Shown here in pieces: positions 14,517 through 23,425 of a stretch of DNA of 64,000 nucleotides. Positions within the stretch are counted from its first letter, which is position 1, and each line of letters begins with the position of its first letter. The DNA is from Leptospira sanjuanensis (GTDB lineage: Bacteria; Spirochaetota; Leptospiria; Leptospirales; Leptospiraceae): contig NZ_JAIZBH010000001.1 in assembly GCF_022267375.1 (NCBI RefSeq), positions 1,060,501 to 1,124,500 on the forward strand, in the 5' to 3' direction. Both the position numbers and the translations under genes were made by a program. The notes below the pieces were generated by a model. That model had not been told where the DNA came from. It made no database searches and saw only the letters and a list, made by a program, of their open reading frames with translations.

Positions 14517-17444
14517 TTATTTCCTCCAATATCGGGAAAATCGTAAGGTATTCGACGCTCTTTTGAAAAGAAGATTAAGTATGCTATTGTATTCCATATC
14601 AAAGGAAAATAATGCAAACTTGGATAGAAAAAGTGCACATAGGAAAAATCCGATCACATTTTTTAGCAGCAATAGTTCAGGATTTGCGAATAATAAAAAC
14701 GGAATATAGAGCATGAATGCGATATAAAAAAGTTTCAGATCTAATTTTTCTCTATTTGTGTTTTCTTTACCTGTCAACTTGGTGATTGCTTCAAGCATGA
14801 GCGATACAAGTACGACAGCACTTCCGATGTGCAGACTTATATCATAAGTTTTAAAGATTATCAAATAAAGCGATAAAAAAATAGAATACGCAAATATTAC
14901 GGATAAGAAATGCCCGCTGGCTTTTGTTAATGATTCCGTAAAGGCTACTAAAAGAAAGAAGCAGATTGAAATTAACAATATTATATGGGTCGTAAATACC
15001 GTTTTTGATTTTGACAGCTTTTCAATCCGATCGTTCAATTCTATCCTTTCATTTAAGTTTAATATGTTCTTTGCGGTGTTTTTGACGTTTTGGAGAAGCG
15101 AAATGGCTGAATAGGAATCGGTTCGTATTGATAACGAAAGACTTGGGCGTTTATTTTTTCTAAAAAGTTTTATCGGTGAAGCGCTTTCCTTCTGACTGTA
15201 TAAATTACCTATCGGCGAGAACTGGCCGATATTGTTTTTAATTAAAAAACGATTTAATTGTTTTTCCGATTCCCTATATTCTTTTGAAGCGCGAATGCGA
15301 ATATCCAGTTCGTTATTATTTTCGTTAAATTTGCTAACAACGGAGCCCTGTAATATTGTACGTAAAAAAGATCCTATCTCGGAATTCGGAACCAAAGAAT
15401 TCTTGCTATTCAGATCTAGTTGTAATTCATTGCGAGGAGGTTTGAAGTTCAGGATTACTTCGTGTATTCCGGGTAAATTAGTGATCGCGTTTGCAACCTG
15501 AGGGACGGTTTTGTTTAGAGTAGAGTGGTCTGAACCGATAACATCCAAGGAGATCTCTTTCATTCTCCCTAATTCGGATTCTTTCGTGAAATAACAATAA
15601 GCAGGATTTTGTTTTCCGACTGATTCGTTTAGAGAAGGAATGATATTCTCTTTAAAAAAGATATTTTTATCGTAGTTGATGATTAGAAATGCGTGGCCCG
15701 ATTCGATTTGGGATATGACATCTTTTGTTTTTCGATTCTCAATCAATTTTGATTCAATATTCCGAACGATTTTATCCGTATAAGAAAAGCTCGAATCGGA
15801 TGGAAGTTCTATGTAGCCGTATATCCGATCGTCTTCGATATTGAAATAAACTTCCTTAGGAGATCGAATGTATAGTATAGCAGCCGTTAACACCGCTAAA
15901 AGAAAAGCTAATAATAACGTTACATTTTTGTTTTGTCCTAACCGGGTCTTGGAATTATCTTCTTCGTTATTTTTCCTCGTTCGTTTTACAGGAATTGTTT
16001 TGAATTCTATAGTGTTATGGTCTTCGGAATTTTTAGACGGTGATTTGATGTATTGATAAGATAGATATAGAAAAAATACGCCGAGAGATGTAAGTAACGA
16101 CAATCGTAATAAGTTGGTGCCGATCGTTGGGTTTAGAATAATCGTTGGAATAAAAAGGCAAGGAAAACTAAGGAGAAGAAATAAAAACAAGCTTCGCTGC
16201 GTTGTCTTATTAAATTCTAATTCTTTTAATTTTGAATACAATAATGTCCAGAATGCGAACGAAAGATAAATCGAAAGGATACTTAATAAATCGAAGTCGA
16301 TTTTGAAAACGAAATGAACGAAAACGAAAATTAGAAATATAAATATCAGTTGGAATATTGTTGTTGCAAAGATTCCGACCGCTTGTTCCCCGAGTTGTCG
16401 ACGAATAGAGACGAAGAAAAAGATCACGGTAAGTAGAACGATTGAGACTGCATTTATATAGGCGCTTTTTATGTTCTCGGCTTGGTTAAAAATGATTTCG
16501 ATTTGCCGGTCCTGTTCGTTTATTTTTTTTGCTGCATTTTTTATATCCGAGGATATTTGTAAAATATTTGCGTCGTGTTTTTTGTAAACATATACCCCAA
16601 TGTTTTCGTTTCCATTGACTCTGTAAGCATTGTCTTCGTCGCGGTATGAGCTTTCTATTTTTGCAAGATCTCCGAGTCTAACGATTTTGCCCATGTCTAA
16701 ACTGGTTATTGGTAAATCGACTAAGTCTTCAATCGTAGAGAATTTTCCTCTAAGCCTGACTTGGTATAGACCGTTTTTTTCCTCGATGGACGCTACCGTT
16801 GAGGATAGATTATTAAAATGGATCGCATTATAGAGATCAGTTAAACTCAGATTGTAGACATTTAATTTTTGCATGTCGAAAGAAATTAAGATTTCTTTTA
16901 CTTTACCCCCGGATACCGTTACTTTGCTGATACCTTCTATTGCCTCCAAGGTCTTTTTTAATACTGTGTCCGCATATGTCCTAAGTTCTCCCATTGATTT
17001 GGGATCGGTTACTTTCAAAGAGACGACGGCAATGGGCATTTCGGTCGGATCAAAGTTTAAGACTTTCGGTTTTCTTACATCTTTGGGAAATCTACCGACG
17101 GTACTTTCGATCTTTTCTTTTATCTCCAAGGTCTTCAGGTCTAAATTCGTACGGCTTTCGAAATCCAATCGGATTAAAGCCTTTCCTTTTTCCGACTGAG
17201 AACGAATTTCCGTTATTCCGCCGATCGTCGAAATTTGATCTTCAAGTGGAATCGTGATCGTTTTTTCGACCGTATCTGAATCTGCTCCCGGATATTCAAC
17301 GACGATGGAGAGTGCCGGGTTTTTTATAATGGGAAACAATGAAAAATTGACTAAGAATACGGATATTATCCCGAATAGCATTAAAGCACTTACGAGCATT
17401 TGGATCGTAATTTTGGAAGGGTATTGAATTGAATTCGTAGTCAC
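14517..17444 (-). CDS. RND-family pump subunit with degenerate proton relay
   Basis: A 975-residue AcrB-like protein. The N-terminus has the RND pattern (ALSIVVEYPGADSDTVEKTI, PLEDQISTIGGITEIRSQSEKG). Periplasmic porter-like domains are present in both halves. TM4 reads DLLSILSIYLSFAFWTLL, with no aspartate where active pumps have D or DD. The matching second-half segment (HIGSAVVLVSLMLEAITKL) also lacks charge. A basic insert of about 40 residues with many K/R/N lies between the halves. The start is GTG 17444, overlapping the upstream RND stop as GTGA. It is probably a non-energised partner of the 1029-residue pump. Confidence 0.85.
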   Translation of the reverse strand: MTTNSIQYPSKITIQMLVSALMLFGIISVFLVNFSLFPIIKNPALSIVVEYPGADSDTVEKTITIPLEDQISTIGGITEIRSQSEKGKALIRLDFESRTNLDLKTLEIKEKIESTVGRFPKDVRKPKVLNFDPTEMPIAVVSLKVTDPKSMGELRTYADTVLKKTLEAIEGISKVTVSGGKVKEILISFDMQKLNVYNLSLTDLYNAIHFNNLSSTVASIEEKNGLYQVRLRGKFSTIEDLVDLPITSLDMGKIVRLGDLAKIESSYRDEDNAYRVNGNENIGVYVYKKHDANILQISSDIKNAAKKINEQDRQIEIIFNQAENIKSAYINAVSIVLLTVIFFFVSIRRQLGEQAVGIFATTIFQLIFIFLIFVFVHFVFKIDFDLLSILSIYLSFAFWTLLYSKLKELEFNKTTQRSLFLFLLLSFPCLFIPTIILNPTIGTNLLRLSLLTSLGVFFLYLSYQYIKSPSKNSEDHNTIEFKTIPVKRTRKNNEEDNSKTRLGQNKNVTLLLAFLLAVLTAAILYIRSPKEVYFNIEDDRIYGYIELPSDSSFSYTDKIVRNIESKLIENRKTKDVISQIESGHAFLIINYDKNIFFKENIIPSLNESVGKQNPAYCYFTKESELGRMKEISLDVIGSDHSTLNKTVPQVANAITNLPGIHEVILNFKPPRNELQLDLNSKNSLVPNSEIGSFLRTILQGSVVSKFNENNNELDIRIRASKEYRESEKQLNRFLIKNNIGQFSPIGNLYSQKESASPIKLFRKNKRPSLSLSIRTDSYSAISLLQNVKNTAKNILNLNERIELNDRIEKLSKSKTVFTTHIILLISICFFLLVAFTESLTKASGHFLSVIFAYSIFLSLYLIIFKTYDISLHIGSAVVLVSLMLEAITKLTGKENTNREKLDLKLFYIAFMLYIPFLLFANPELLLLKNVIGFFLCALFLSKFALFSFDMEYNSILNLLFKRASNTLRFSRYWRK

Positions 17445-20400
17445 GATAGTTTTTCTACTTTTCTATTTTTTAATAATAAAAAGAACAGAATAGGAAGCAG
17501 GAATAGACTGAAAAAGAAGGAGGAAAACAAACCTACGATTACAACGATAGCCATCGGCGATTGAAATTCGGCCCCTTTTTGAAATTCAAGAGCAACGGGT
17601 ACCAAACCTAAAATCGTCGTTAAATTATTCATTAAAATTGGACGAAAGACAATCTTTCCGCTTTCGATAATCGCTTTAGCAAAGTCACCACTTTCCTTAA
17701 AAGAGATAATCAGATATTCGAAATAAAGAGACGCATTGTCGACTACGACGCCTAACAGAAGAACCAATCCTAAAAACGCGCTGATATTGAAACTTTTACC
17801 GAATAGAAAAAGCGCAGGGAAAATTCCGATAAACATGAGCGGGATAGTACAGATCATTACAGCGGCAAGTTTTAACGATTGAAATTGACTGCTTAAAAGC
17901 ATATAAATCAATAAAGAAGCTAAGATGAATGCGAAGAGAAGTTCATTATACGATTTTTCTATGTTTTCCGATTCTCCTCCGATTTTAATAAAATAGCCCG
18001 TCGGCAATTTCGTATTTTCGATAATTTTTTTGATTTTTTCCGTTGTGCCTCGCGGATCTAAGTTGCCTTGGACCATGTTGACTCGCGAATTGCCCGCTCT
18101 TCGGATAGAACTAGAAGAAATATTTTCTTTTATACTGGCGATTTGAGATAATCTTATGAATTCGCCCGAGGGAGTTTTAATATTCAGAGTTTGAAGTTTA
18201 CTTAGATTGTCTATATCATTCCTTTTTACGAGAAGGCGAATGTTAAGATCTTCGTCCTGGTATTTAATTCGCGAAATGTCGGCACCGTAGCTTGCAACTT
18301 TTATGTATTGTGAAATATAATCGTTGGTTAGTTTTAGAGAACTTGCTTTGATAGTATCGAATTCAATTAGATATTCATGTTTTTTGGTTTCTAACGTGTT
18401 TCGTAAATCCGTTGCAACGTTTTCTTTCCTCAATTTTAAGGTAAGATTCTTTCCAATGTCAGAGAGAGTTCTTAAATCCTCGCCGTGAATTTCCAAATTG
18501 AGCTGACTATTGTGGGGATCGAGAATCTTACCGATGACATCCCCGTTTCCTTCGAAATTGATTCGGATATCCTCAGCAAACGAAATTTTCTTTCGAACTC
18601 CTTCAATAGTCTCTTTCGTCGATTTTGATGCGTTTTGACGGAGTAACACTCTTATTTTGGCCATATTGGCGCCGGATCCTCCGTTTATTTTTGATATAAT
18701 ATCGTCGCCATCCGATCCAATTTTAGCGATAACGCTTTTTATATTTTTGTCGGCAAGAAGAACCTGCTCGACGGTCTCTACTAAATTGGTTGTGCTCAGT
18801 AAAGTGCTATTCTGACTGTTTTCAATGTTGATCGTAAATTCTCCATTGTCCACCGCTGGCATAAATTCGGTGGGAAGAAAAAATAAAAATTGGGCGGATA
18901 AGACAAGTCCGAAAAATAAACCGAAAACTAATTTTTTGGGATTTTCTAAATACGATCTTAACTTCACCTCATAGGATATCAATGCGGATTCGTACAGGTG
19001 TGCCGATCGTTGGAAAAGGCGACTGCTCTGAAGTTGTGATCCGAATTCGCTTTCGTCTAGGAGGACGTAAAGAGTCGGGATGATCGTGATCGATGCGAGT
19101 AAACTGATCGATATGGAAACTACGATTGCAATCGCCATCTCGGTGAAAAGAATTCCGATGAAGCTTTTTATAAAAATAATGGGTAAAAAAACAATGATGG
19201 TAGTTAAGGTTGCCGATACTACAGAACCCATAACTTCCGAAGTTCCTTCGACCGAAGAATCATACGTGGATTTGCGTTTTTCTAAGTTTCGTTCGATGGA
19301 AGAAAATACAACGTTACTCGTATCGAACAACATTCCGATTCCGAGAGCTAAGCCACCTAAGGACATCATATTTAACGAGATATCAAAGATGTAAAAAAGA
19401 AGAAACGTTGCGAGTAATGAAAAAGGAATGATGATTAGAAGTATCAGCGGCGCTCTGAGACTTTGAATCAAAAGGAGAAGTACGATAAAAGCCAAGGCGG
19501 CTCCTATCACCAACGACCAGATTAAACCCCAAACGGAATCGCGTATAAAAATAGATTCGTCATATATGGATTGAGCCGATAATTTATCGGAAAATTTTAG
19601 ATTGATGGATTCCAGCTCGTTTTGTACACGATCGGCAAGTTCTACCGAGTTTCTTCCAGATTCCTTATACAAGTAAATAACGATACAATCTTTCCCGTTA
19701 TATCGGGCTAAGCCGCTTCGTTCTTTGAATGTTCTATAAACGCTCGCGACCGAACCTATCGGTATTGGAATACCTGTCGTGTTGGTTGTTATAACTGTGT
19801 CTTTAATATCATTTAGCGATTTATATTCCCCGACGGTCCGCAATAATAAATCTTTATTGCCGACTGGGAGGCTGCCCGCGGGCATATTTATATTTGCCGT
19901 TACGATGGACCGTTGGATTTCCGGAATCGATACGCCGTAGGTTGTCATCCTTTCCGGATCGATCTCGACTCTGATTTCCTTTTCGTAACCGCCCGAGATT
20001 TGAGCGTATGCAATACCGTCGATTCTTTCAAAGAACACTTTCACGTTTTCTTCCGTGAAAGATCTAAGCGATTTTGCATCGGTATCATTTTTCGGGGATA
20101 TAACGATTTCTTGAAATGCCGATTGGGAGGGGTCGAATCTCGTAGCTAACGGTTTGCTCGCATCCTGCGGAAGTTGATCTCGTATCAGGTCGATCTTTTC
20201 ACGAAGTTCAATGATTGCAAAGTCGATCGAAGTATTAAACGAGAATTGAACAGTTATGACGGAAATCCCTTCCAGCGATTCCGAGGTAACTTTTTCGATT
20301 CCTCCTACTGTTCCTATCGAATCTGTGAGAGGTTTTGTGATAAGATTTTCGATCTCTTCCGGAGACGCATTCGGATAGGTAGTTATGACCGAGACTCGAG

Positions 20401-20530
20401 GGAAGGCAATTTCAGGAAGAAGAGTAATTTTTGCGCTCTTTAAACCGATGATCCCGAAGATTGCGATGGCAATCCAAGTCATTAAAACCGTTACCGGTTT
20501 CGAGACACAAAACTTAACAATAGCTTTCAT
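17441..20530 (-). CDS. RND-family efflux pump, inner-membrane subunit
   Basis: A 1029-residue AcrB/HAE1-like proton-driven transporter of normal length. Visible are VSVITTYPNASPEEIENLIT and PLTDSIGTVGGIEKV near the N-terminus, the TM4 motif GIGMLFDTSNVVF with the relay aspartate, and the second-half counterpart LLGVVVDNASLYFEYL. There are two periplasmic porter domains and about 12 membrane helices. ATG 20530 overlaps the adaptor stop (ATGA), and its own stop overlaps the next RND gene, so all three are translationally coupled. The substrate is unknown. Together with the TolC and adaptor genes upstream this makes a complete tripartite system. Confidence 0.95.
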   Translation of the reverse strand: MKAIVKFCVSKPVTVLMTWIAIAIFGIIGLKSAKITLLPEIAFPRVSVITTYPNASPEEIENLITKPLTDSIGTVGGIEKVTSESLEGISVITVQFSFNTSIDFAIIELREKIDLIRDQLPQDASKPLATRFDPSQSAFQEIVISPKNDTDAKSLRSFTEENVKVFFERIDGIAYAQISGGYEKEIRVEIDPERMTTYGVSIPEIQRSIVTANINMPAGSLPVGNKDLLLRTVGEYKSLNDIKDTVITTNTTGIPIPIGSVASVYRTFKERSGLARYNGKDCIVIYLYKESGRNSVELADRVQNELESINLKFSDKLSAQSIYDESIFIRDSVWGLIWSLVIGAALAFIVLLLLIQSLRAPLILLIIIPFSLLATFLLFYIFDISLNMMSLGGLALGIGMLFDTSNVVFSSIERNLEKRKSTYDSSVEGTSEVMGSVVSATLTTIIVFLPIIFIKSFIGILFTEMAIAIVVSISISLLASITIIPTLYVLLDESEFGSQLQSSRLFQRSAHLYESALISYEVKLRSYLENPKKLVFGLFFGLVLSAQFLFFLPTEFMPAVDNGEFTINIENSQNSTLLSTTNLVETVEQVLLADKNIKSVIAKIGSDGDDIISKINGGSGANMAKIRVLLRQNASKSTKETIEGVRKKISFAEDIRINFEGNGDVIGKILDPHNSQLNLEIHGEDLRTLSDIGKNLTLKLRKENVATDLRNTLETKKHEYLIEFDTIKASSLKLTNDYISQYIKVASYGADISRIKYQDEDLNIRLLVKRNDIDNLSKLQTLNIKTPSGEFIRLSQIASIKENISSSSIRRAGNSRVNMVQGNLDPRGTTEKIKKIIENTKLPTGYFIKIGGESENIEKSYNELLFAFILASLLIYMLLSSQFQSLKLAAVMICTIPLMFIGIFPALFLFGKSFNISAFLGLVLLLGVVVDNASLYFEYLIISFKESGDFAKAIIESGKIVFRPILMNNLTTILGLVPVALEFQKGAEFQSPMAIVVIVGLFSSFFFSLFLLPILFFLLLKNRKVEKLS

Positions 20531-22008
20531 CTTTTATCAAAGATCGGATTTACCGGCATTCCGTCTCTAAGCTGCGAAATTCGTTCCAGTAAGATCGTAT
20601 CTCCATCCGACAATCCTTCCGTGATGACGATTTTTCCTTCGCTTTGGGTTCCGAGTTTCACTTCATTTTTATAACTTTTTCCGTCCCGAACGACACAAAC
20701 CGTTCCAGTCGTACCGTCCTCATTTAGCAAAACAGCCATACTCGGAATTCTAATGGTTGGCTTTTCCTTGCCGGTAGTAATGTTCGCCCGTATGAACATT
20801 CCCGGTTTAAGCTGTTTGTTCTTATTATCTACGATCGCTTTGATTTCAACGGTATGGCTTTTTTGATCAATCAATGGACTGACTAATTGTACGATTCCGG
20901 CAAATTCCTGTCCTTTATAGACGTCGGCGAAAAAAGTAACACGCATTCCTTTTTTAAGATCTATGGACTCGGATTCGGGAATGTTAAGGACCGCGTAGAC
21001 TTGTTTTACATTGATGATCGATAAGACATGTTGACCTGGACCGGAACTAGCGAGTATTTCACCCTCGTTCTTGAATTGTTTAGACACGACACCTGTAAGC
21101 GGTGAAAATACTAAAGACTCCTTGAGCATCATTTTTGTGGAATTAACTTGCGCCTCGTGGGCTTTTAATACTCCCTCGGTAACTTCCCATTCCGCTTTTT
21201 CGATGAGACTATTTATCTCCGTCAAAATTTCGATTCTTTCTTCTTTCGTATCCGGAATCTTATAATTATTTCTTAATATATCCTTATCCGTTAAGCCGAT
21301 GCTTCGGATTTCGACGTCTTTTTCAGCCAACTGGTAGGCGGTTTCCTTTGATTGCAGATTCAGCTTTGCATTTTCGAATTCTTCGCGGCTAAAACCGCCA
21401 GCATTGTATATTTCTTCGATTCCTGCGAACGTATTTTTCGATTTTTCATATTCCTGTTTGGCTTTTTCCAAAATTGATATGGATTTTTCGTATTCTTGGA
21501 TTTTTCCGAGAACATTCCCTTTTGCTTTTATATACTTTTCGCGAGCTAATTTAACTTGCGAACGGGAGCTTTCCATAGTCGATTCCTGCTTGAGCAATTC
21601 CAATTCAAGCGGCAAGGTTTCCATTTTAAATAGTTTTTGGTTCTGAGAAATTTCCTCCCCCTCTTTAAAATAAGTCTTTTCAATTCTTCCCGAAACTTTG
21701 GAATAGACATCGACTTTTTCGATAAAATCTATCATGCCGGAGGCTTCCACTAGCGGAGTTATCGATTCGGTTTCCACGTTCATCGCCAAAACGGACAACT
21801 TTTGGCTTTGCTCTTCTTCTGTGTCATTTTCACTCTGCGACGGAAGCGCAAAAGATATCGGTTTGGTCATAAATGATGTAGTATTTTTTAATATTCTACT
21901 ATTCGAATTTTTAGATATTCTAACTAAAAAAACAGAAACAATAAAGTAAATTAGAGCGATACCTAAGCTGTATTTGCCCGTTTTAGACGTTAAAAATTTG
22001 ACGATCAA
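20527..22008 (-). CDS. RND periplasmic adaptor (membrane-fusion protein)
   Basis: A 493-residue HlyD/AcrA-type protein anchored by one N-terminal helix (GIALIYFIVSVFLV). It has a first lipoyl half (EKVDVYSKVSGRIEKTYFKE), a long coiled-coil hairpin (about residues 140-300, ELLKQESTMESSRSQVKLAR...), a second lipoyl half (SPLTGVVSKQFKNEGEIL) and a beta-barrel domain. The hairpin is longer than in AcrA, which may match a taller assembly. The start is TTG 22008 with GGAG 9 nt upstream; the nearby ATG is out of frame. It bridges the RND pump and TolC. Confidence 0.93.
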   Translation of the reverse strand: MIVKFLTSKTGKYSLGIALIYFIVSVFLVRISKNSNSRILKNTTSFMTKPISFALPSQSENDTEEEQSQKLSVLAMNVETESITPLVEASGMIDFIEKVDVYSKVSGRIEKTYFKEGEEISQNQKLFKMETLPLELELLKQESTMESSRSQVKLAREKYIKAKGNVLGKIQEYEKSISILEKAKQEYEKSKNTFAGIEEIYNAGGFSREEFENAKLNLQSKETAYQLAEKDVEIRSIGLTDKDILRNNYKIPDTKEERIEILTEINSLIEKAEWEVTEGVLKAHEAQVNSTKMMLKESLVFSPLTGVVSKQFKNEGEILASSGPGQHVLSIINVKQVYAVLNIPESESIDLKKGMRVTFFADVYKGQEFAGIVQLVSPLIDQKSHTVEIKAIVDNKNKQLKPGMFIRANITTGKEKPTIRIPSMAVLLNEDGTTGTVCVVRDGKSYKNEVKLGTQSEGKIVITEGLSDGDTILLERISQLRDGMPVNPIFDKR

Positions 22009-22057
22009 GTTATCATTCTCCTATTGAAAAATTTGTCCTTTCTCAATGGTCATTCCT

Positions 22058-22702
22058 TTAAGGTTCGGATTTTCCCAAAAGATCCAGATATTTCTGATTA
22101 TGATATGCGGCTTTTTTTTCAAGTTTTGCTTTTCTATAAATATTTTCGAGCTGACGGTGAGAAAAGGCTAACATGCGGGTTTGAGCTATTATTTTTTGGT
22201 AAGCAAGAATTGCTTGGTCCGATTTTCCTGTTTCTTCCAATAACCGGGCGCTAATAAAAAGGATCTCCAAATTTTCGGAATCTTTAGAAAGGAATTTCTG
22301 TAGATTTTCCATAAGTTCTTTTTTGAGAGGAGTTCCCGCAAATTGTGCTTTAATTAACCAACCTAAAGCATTATAATCCGCGGAATCATCATCGGACAAT
22401 TCCTGGAATATTTTCTCTGCTTCCTCGAATCTGCGGTTATAATATAGAAGCTTGCCTGTAACAAGTTTTACGTCTTTGTAATCCTCGTCTTGTTTGTAGA
22501 GTTCGCTAAAAATCTTCAATGCTTCTTCTCTTTGATTTGCGACGAATAGAGCGATTCCTCTTTGATACATGGAATCCATTTCCTTTTCGGAAAGCCCGCA
22601 ATTTAAAAGGATTGTTGAATGACAAAGGATAATTATAAATGAAAGTTTCGTTTTAAAAAATACGCTTTTAGAATCCAAATTTCCACCACTCTTTATTTTC
22701 AA
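22058..22702 (-). CDS. TPR-like lipoprotein
   Basis: A protein of about 214 residues with a signal sequence (LSFIIILCHSTILLNCG) and lipobox Cys near residue 35. Helical repeats follow (MYQRGIALFVANQREEALKIF, LYYNRRFEEAEKIFQELS, YNALGWLIKAQFAG), typical of tetratricopeptide repeats, and the end is KAAYHNQKYLDLLG. Starts are TTG 22702 (overlapping the upstream gene by 35 bp) or TTG 22678; there is no ATG before the lipobox. Location is periplasmic, lipid-anchored. It is probably an assembly or scaffold factor of the pump. Confidence 0.75.
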   Translation of the reverse strand: MKIKSGGNLDSKSVFFKTKLSFIIILCHSTILLNCGLSEKEMDSMYQRGIALFVANQREEALKIFSELYKQDEDYKDVKLVTGKLLYYNRRFEEAEKIFQELSDDDSADYNALGWLIKAQFAGTPLKKELMENLQKFLSKDSENLEILFISARLLEETGKSDQAILAYQKIIAQTRMLAFSHRQLENIYRKAKLEKKAAYHNQKYLDLLGKSEP

Positions 22703-23393
22703 TATTTTCCTGTTTTTTCATGATCTTATCCACCAAGCTGATGCTCGCTTGTCTTAAATCATCGGCTTCTGAAAAATTTTTCGATTCTTGTGCGTAAGAA
22801 ACGGTACGGATTAATTTTCCAGTTTTATCGTAGACATCAATGAATATGAGTGTAGTAAAATTTCGGTCCAAAATGCTCCCGTTATCGGACATTCCGAACG
22901 ATCCTTGGAGATAATAATCGAAATTGGTTTTTGTCGATAAGCTTTTAATTTCCGTTTCGGTAAGCATACGCTTGGTATCTTTTGCTGCGGCTGTAGTAGC
23001 GTCCGAATTCGGCTTTACTCCTTCCGGATTTGTCATAGCCTGCATTGCTTGAGTCGGAACCGGAGGAGAGACACTATCCTTCGCTTCTGGATTTTGGACG
23101 GTACTCGACGGAGTTTGCTGAGGAGCGGAGGTTGAATTCTTTGATGGATCGGATTCCGAACCGTCTTCCACCAATCCGTTCCCGCCTCGAATAATCTCGA
23201 ACTTTAACAAGCTTATAAAATTCTTAATTCGAAATGGATCAAATCTGAAGTCTCTGTTTTCTAAATATCCGATTTGATAGTTCGCTTTTACTTTTTCGGC
23301 TTTTTCGGCGGCGCGCGCACTCCGATTAAAAACCATACAGCCGTTATACAGTATACACAGTAAAACGAATATTAAAATTTTATGAAGTTTCAT
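22668..23393 (-). CDS. lipoprotein with low-complexity linker
   Basis: A 241-residue lipoprotein: MKLHKILIFVLLCILYNGC, lipobox Cys19. The middle (about residues 75-140) is Ser/Pro/Thr/Ala-rich and likely disordered. The C-terminal part (FDYYLQGSFGMSDNGSILDR, TLIFIDVYDKTGKLIRTVSY) looks like the fold of small periplasmic lipoproteins of the LpoB/CsgG-associated kind, but I cannot assign a family. It overlaps the next gene by 35 bp, which implies coupling. Function within the pump operon is unknown. Confidence 0.7.
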   Translation of the reverse strand: MKLHKILIFVLLCILYNGCMVFNRSARAAEKAEKVKANYQIGYLENRDFRFDPFRIKNFISLLKFEIIRGGNGLVEDGSESDPSKNSTSAPQQTPSSTVQNPEAKDSVSPPVPTQAMQAMTNPEGVKPNSDATTAAAKDTKRMLTETEIKSLSTKTNFDYYLQGSFGMSDNGSILDRNFTTLIFIDVYDKTGKLIRTVSYAQESKNFSEADDLRQASISLVDKIMKKQENIENKEWWKFGF

Positions 23394-23425
23394 ATCGTAT
23401 ATTCCTAAATTATTATTTCTCGGCT

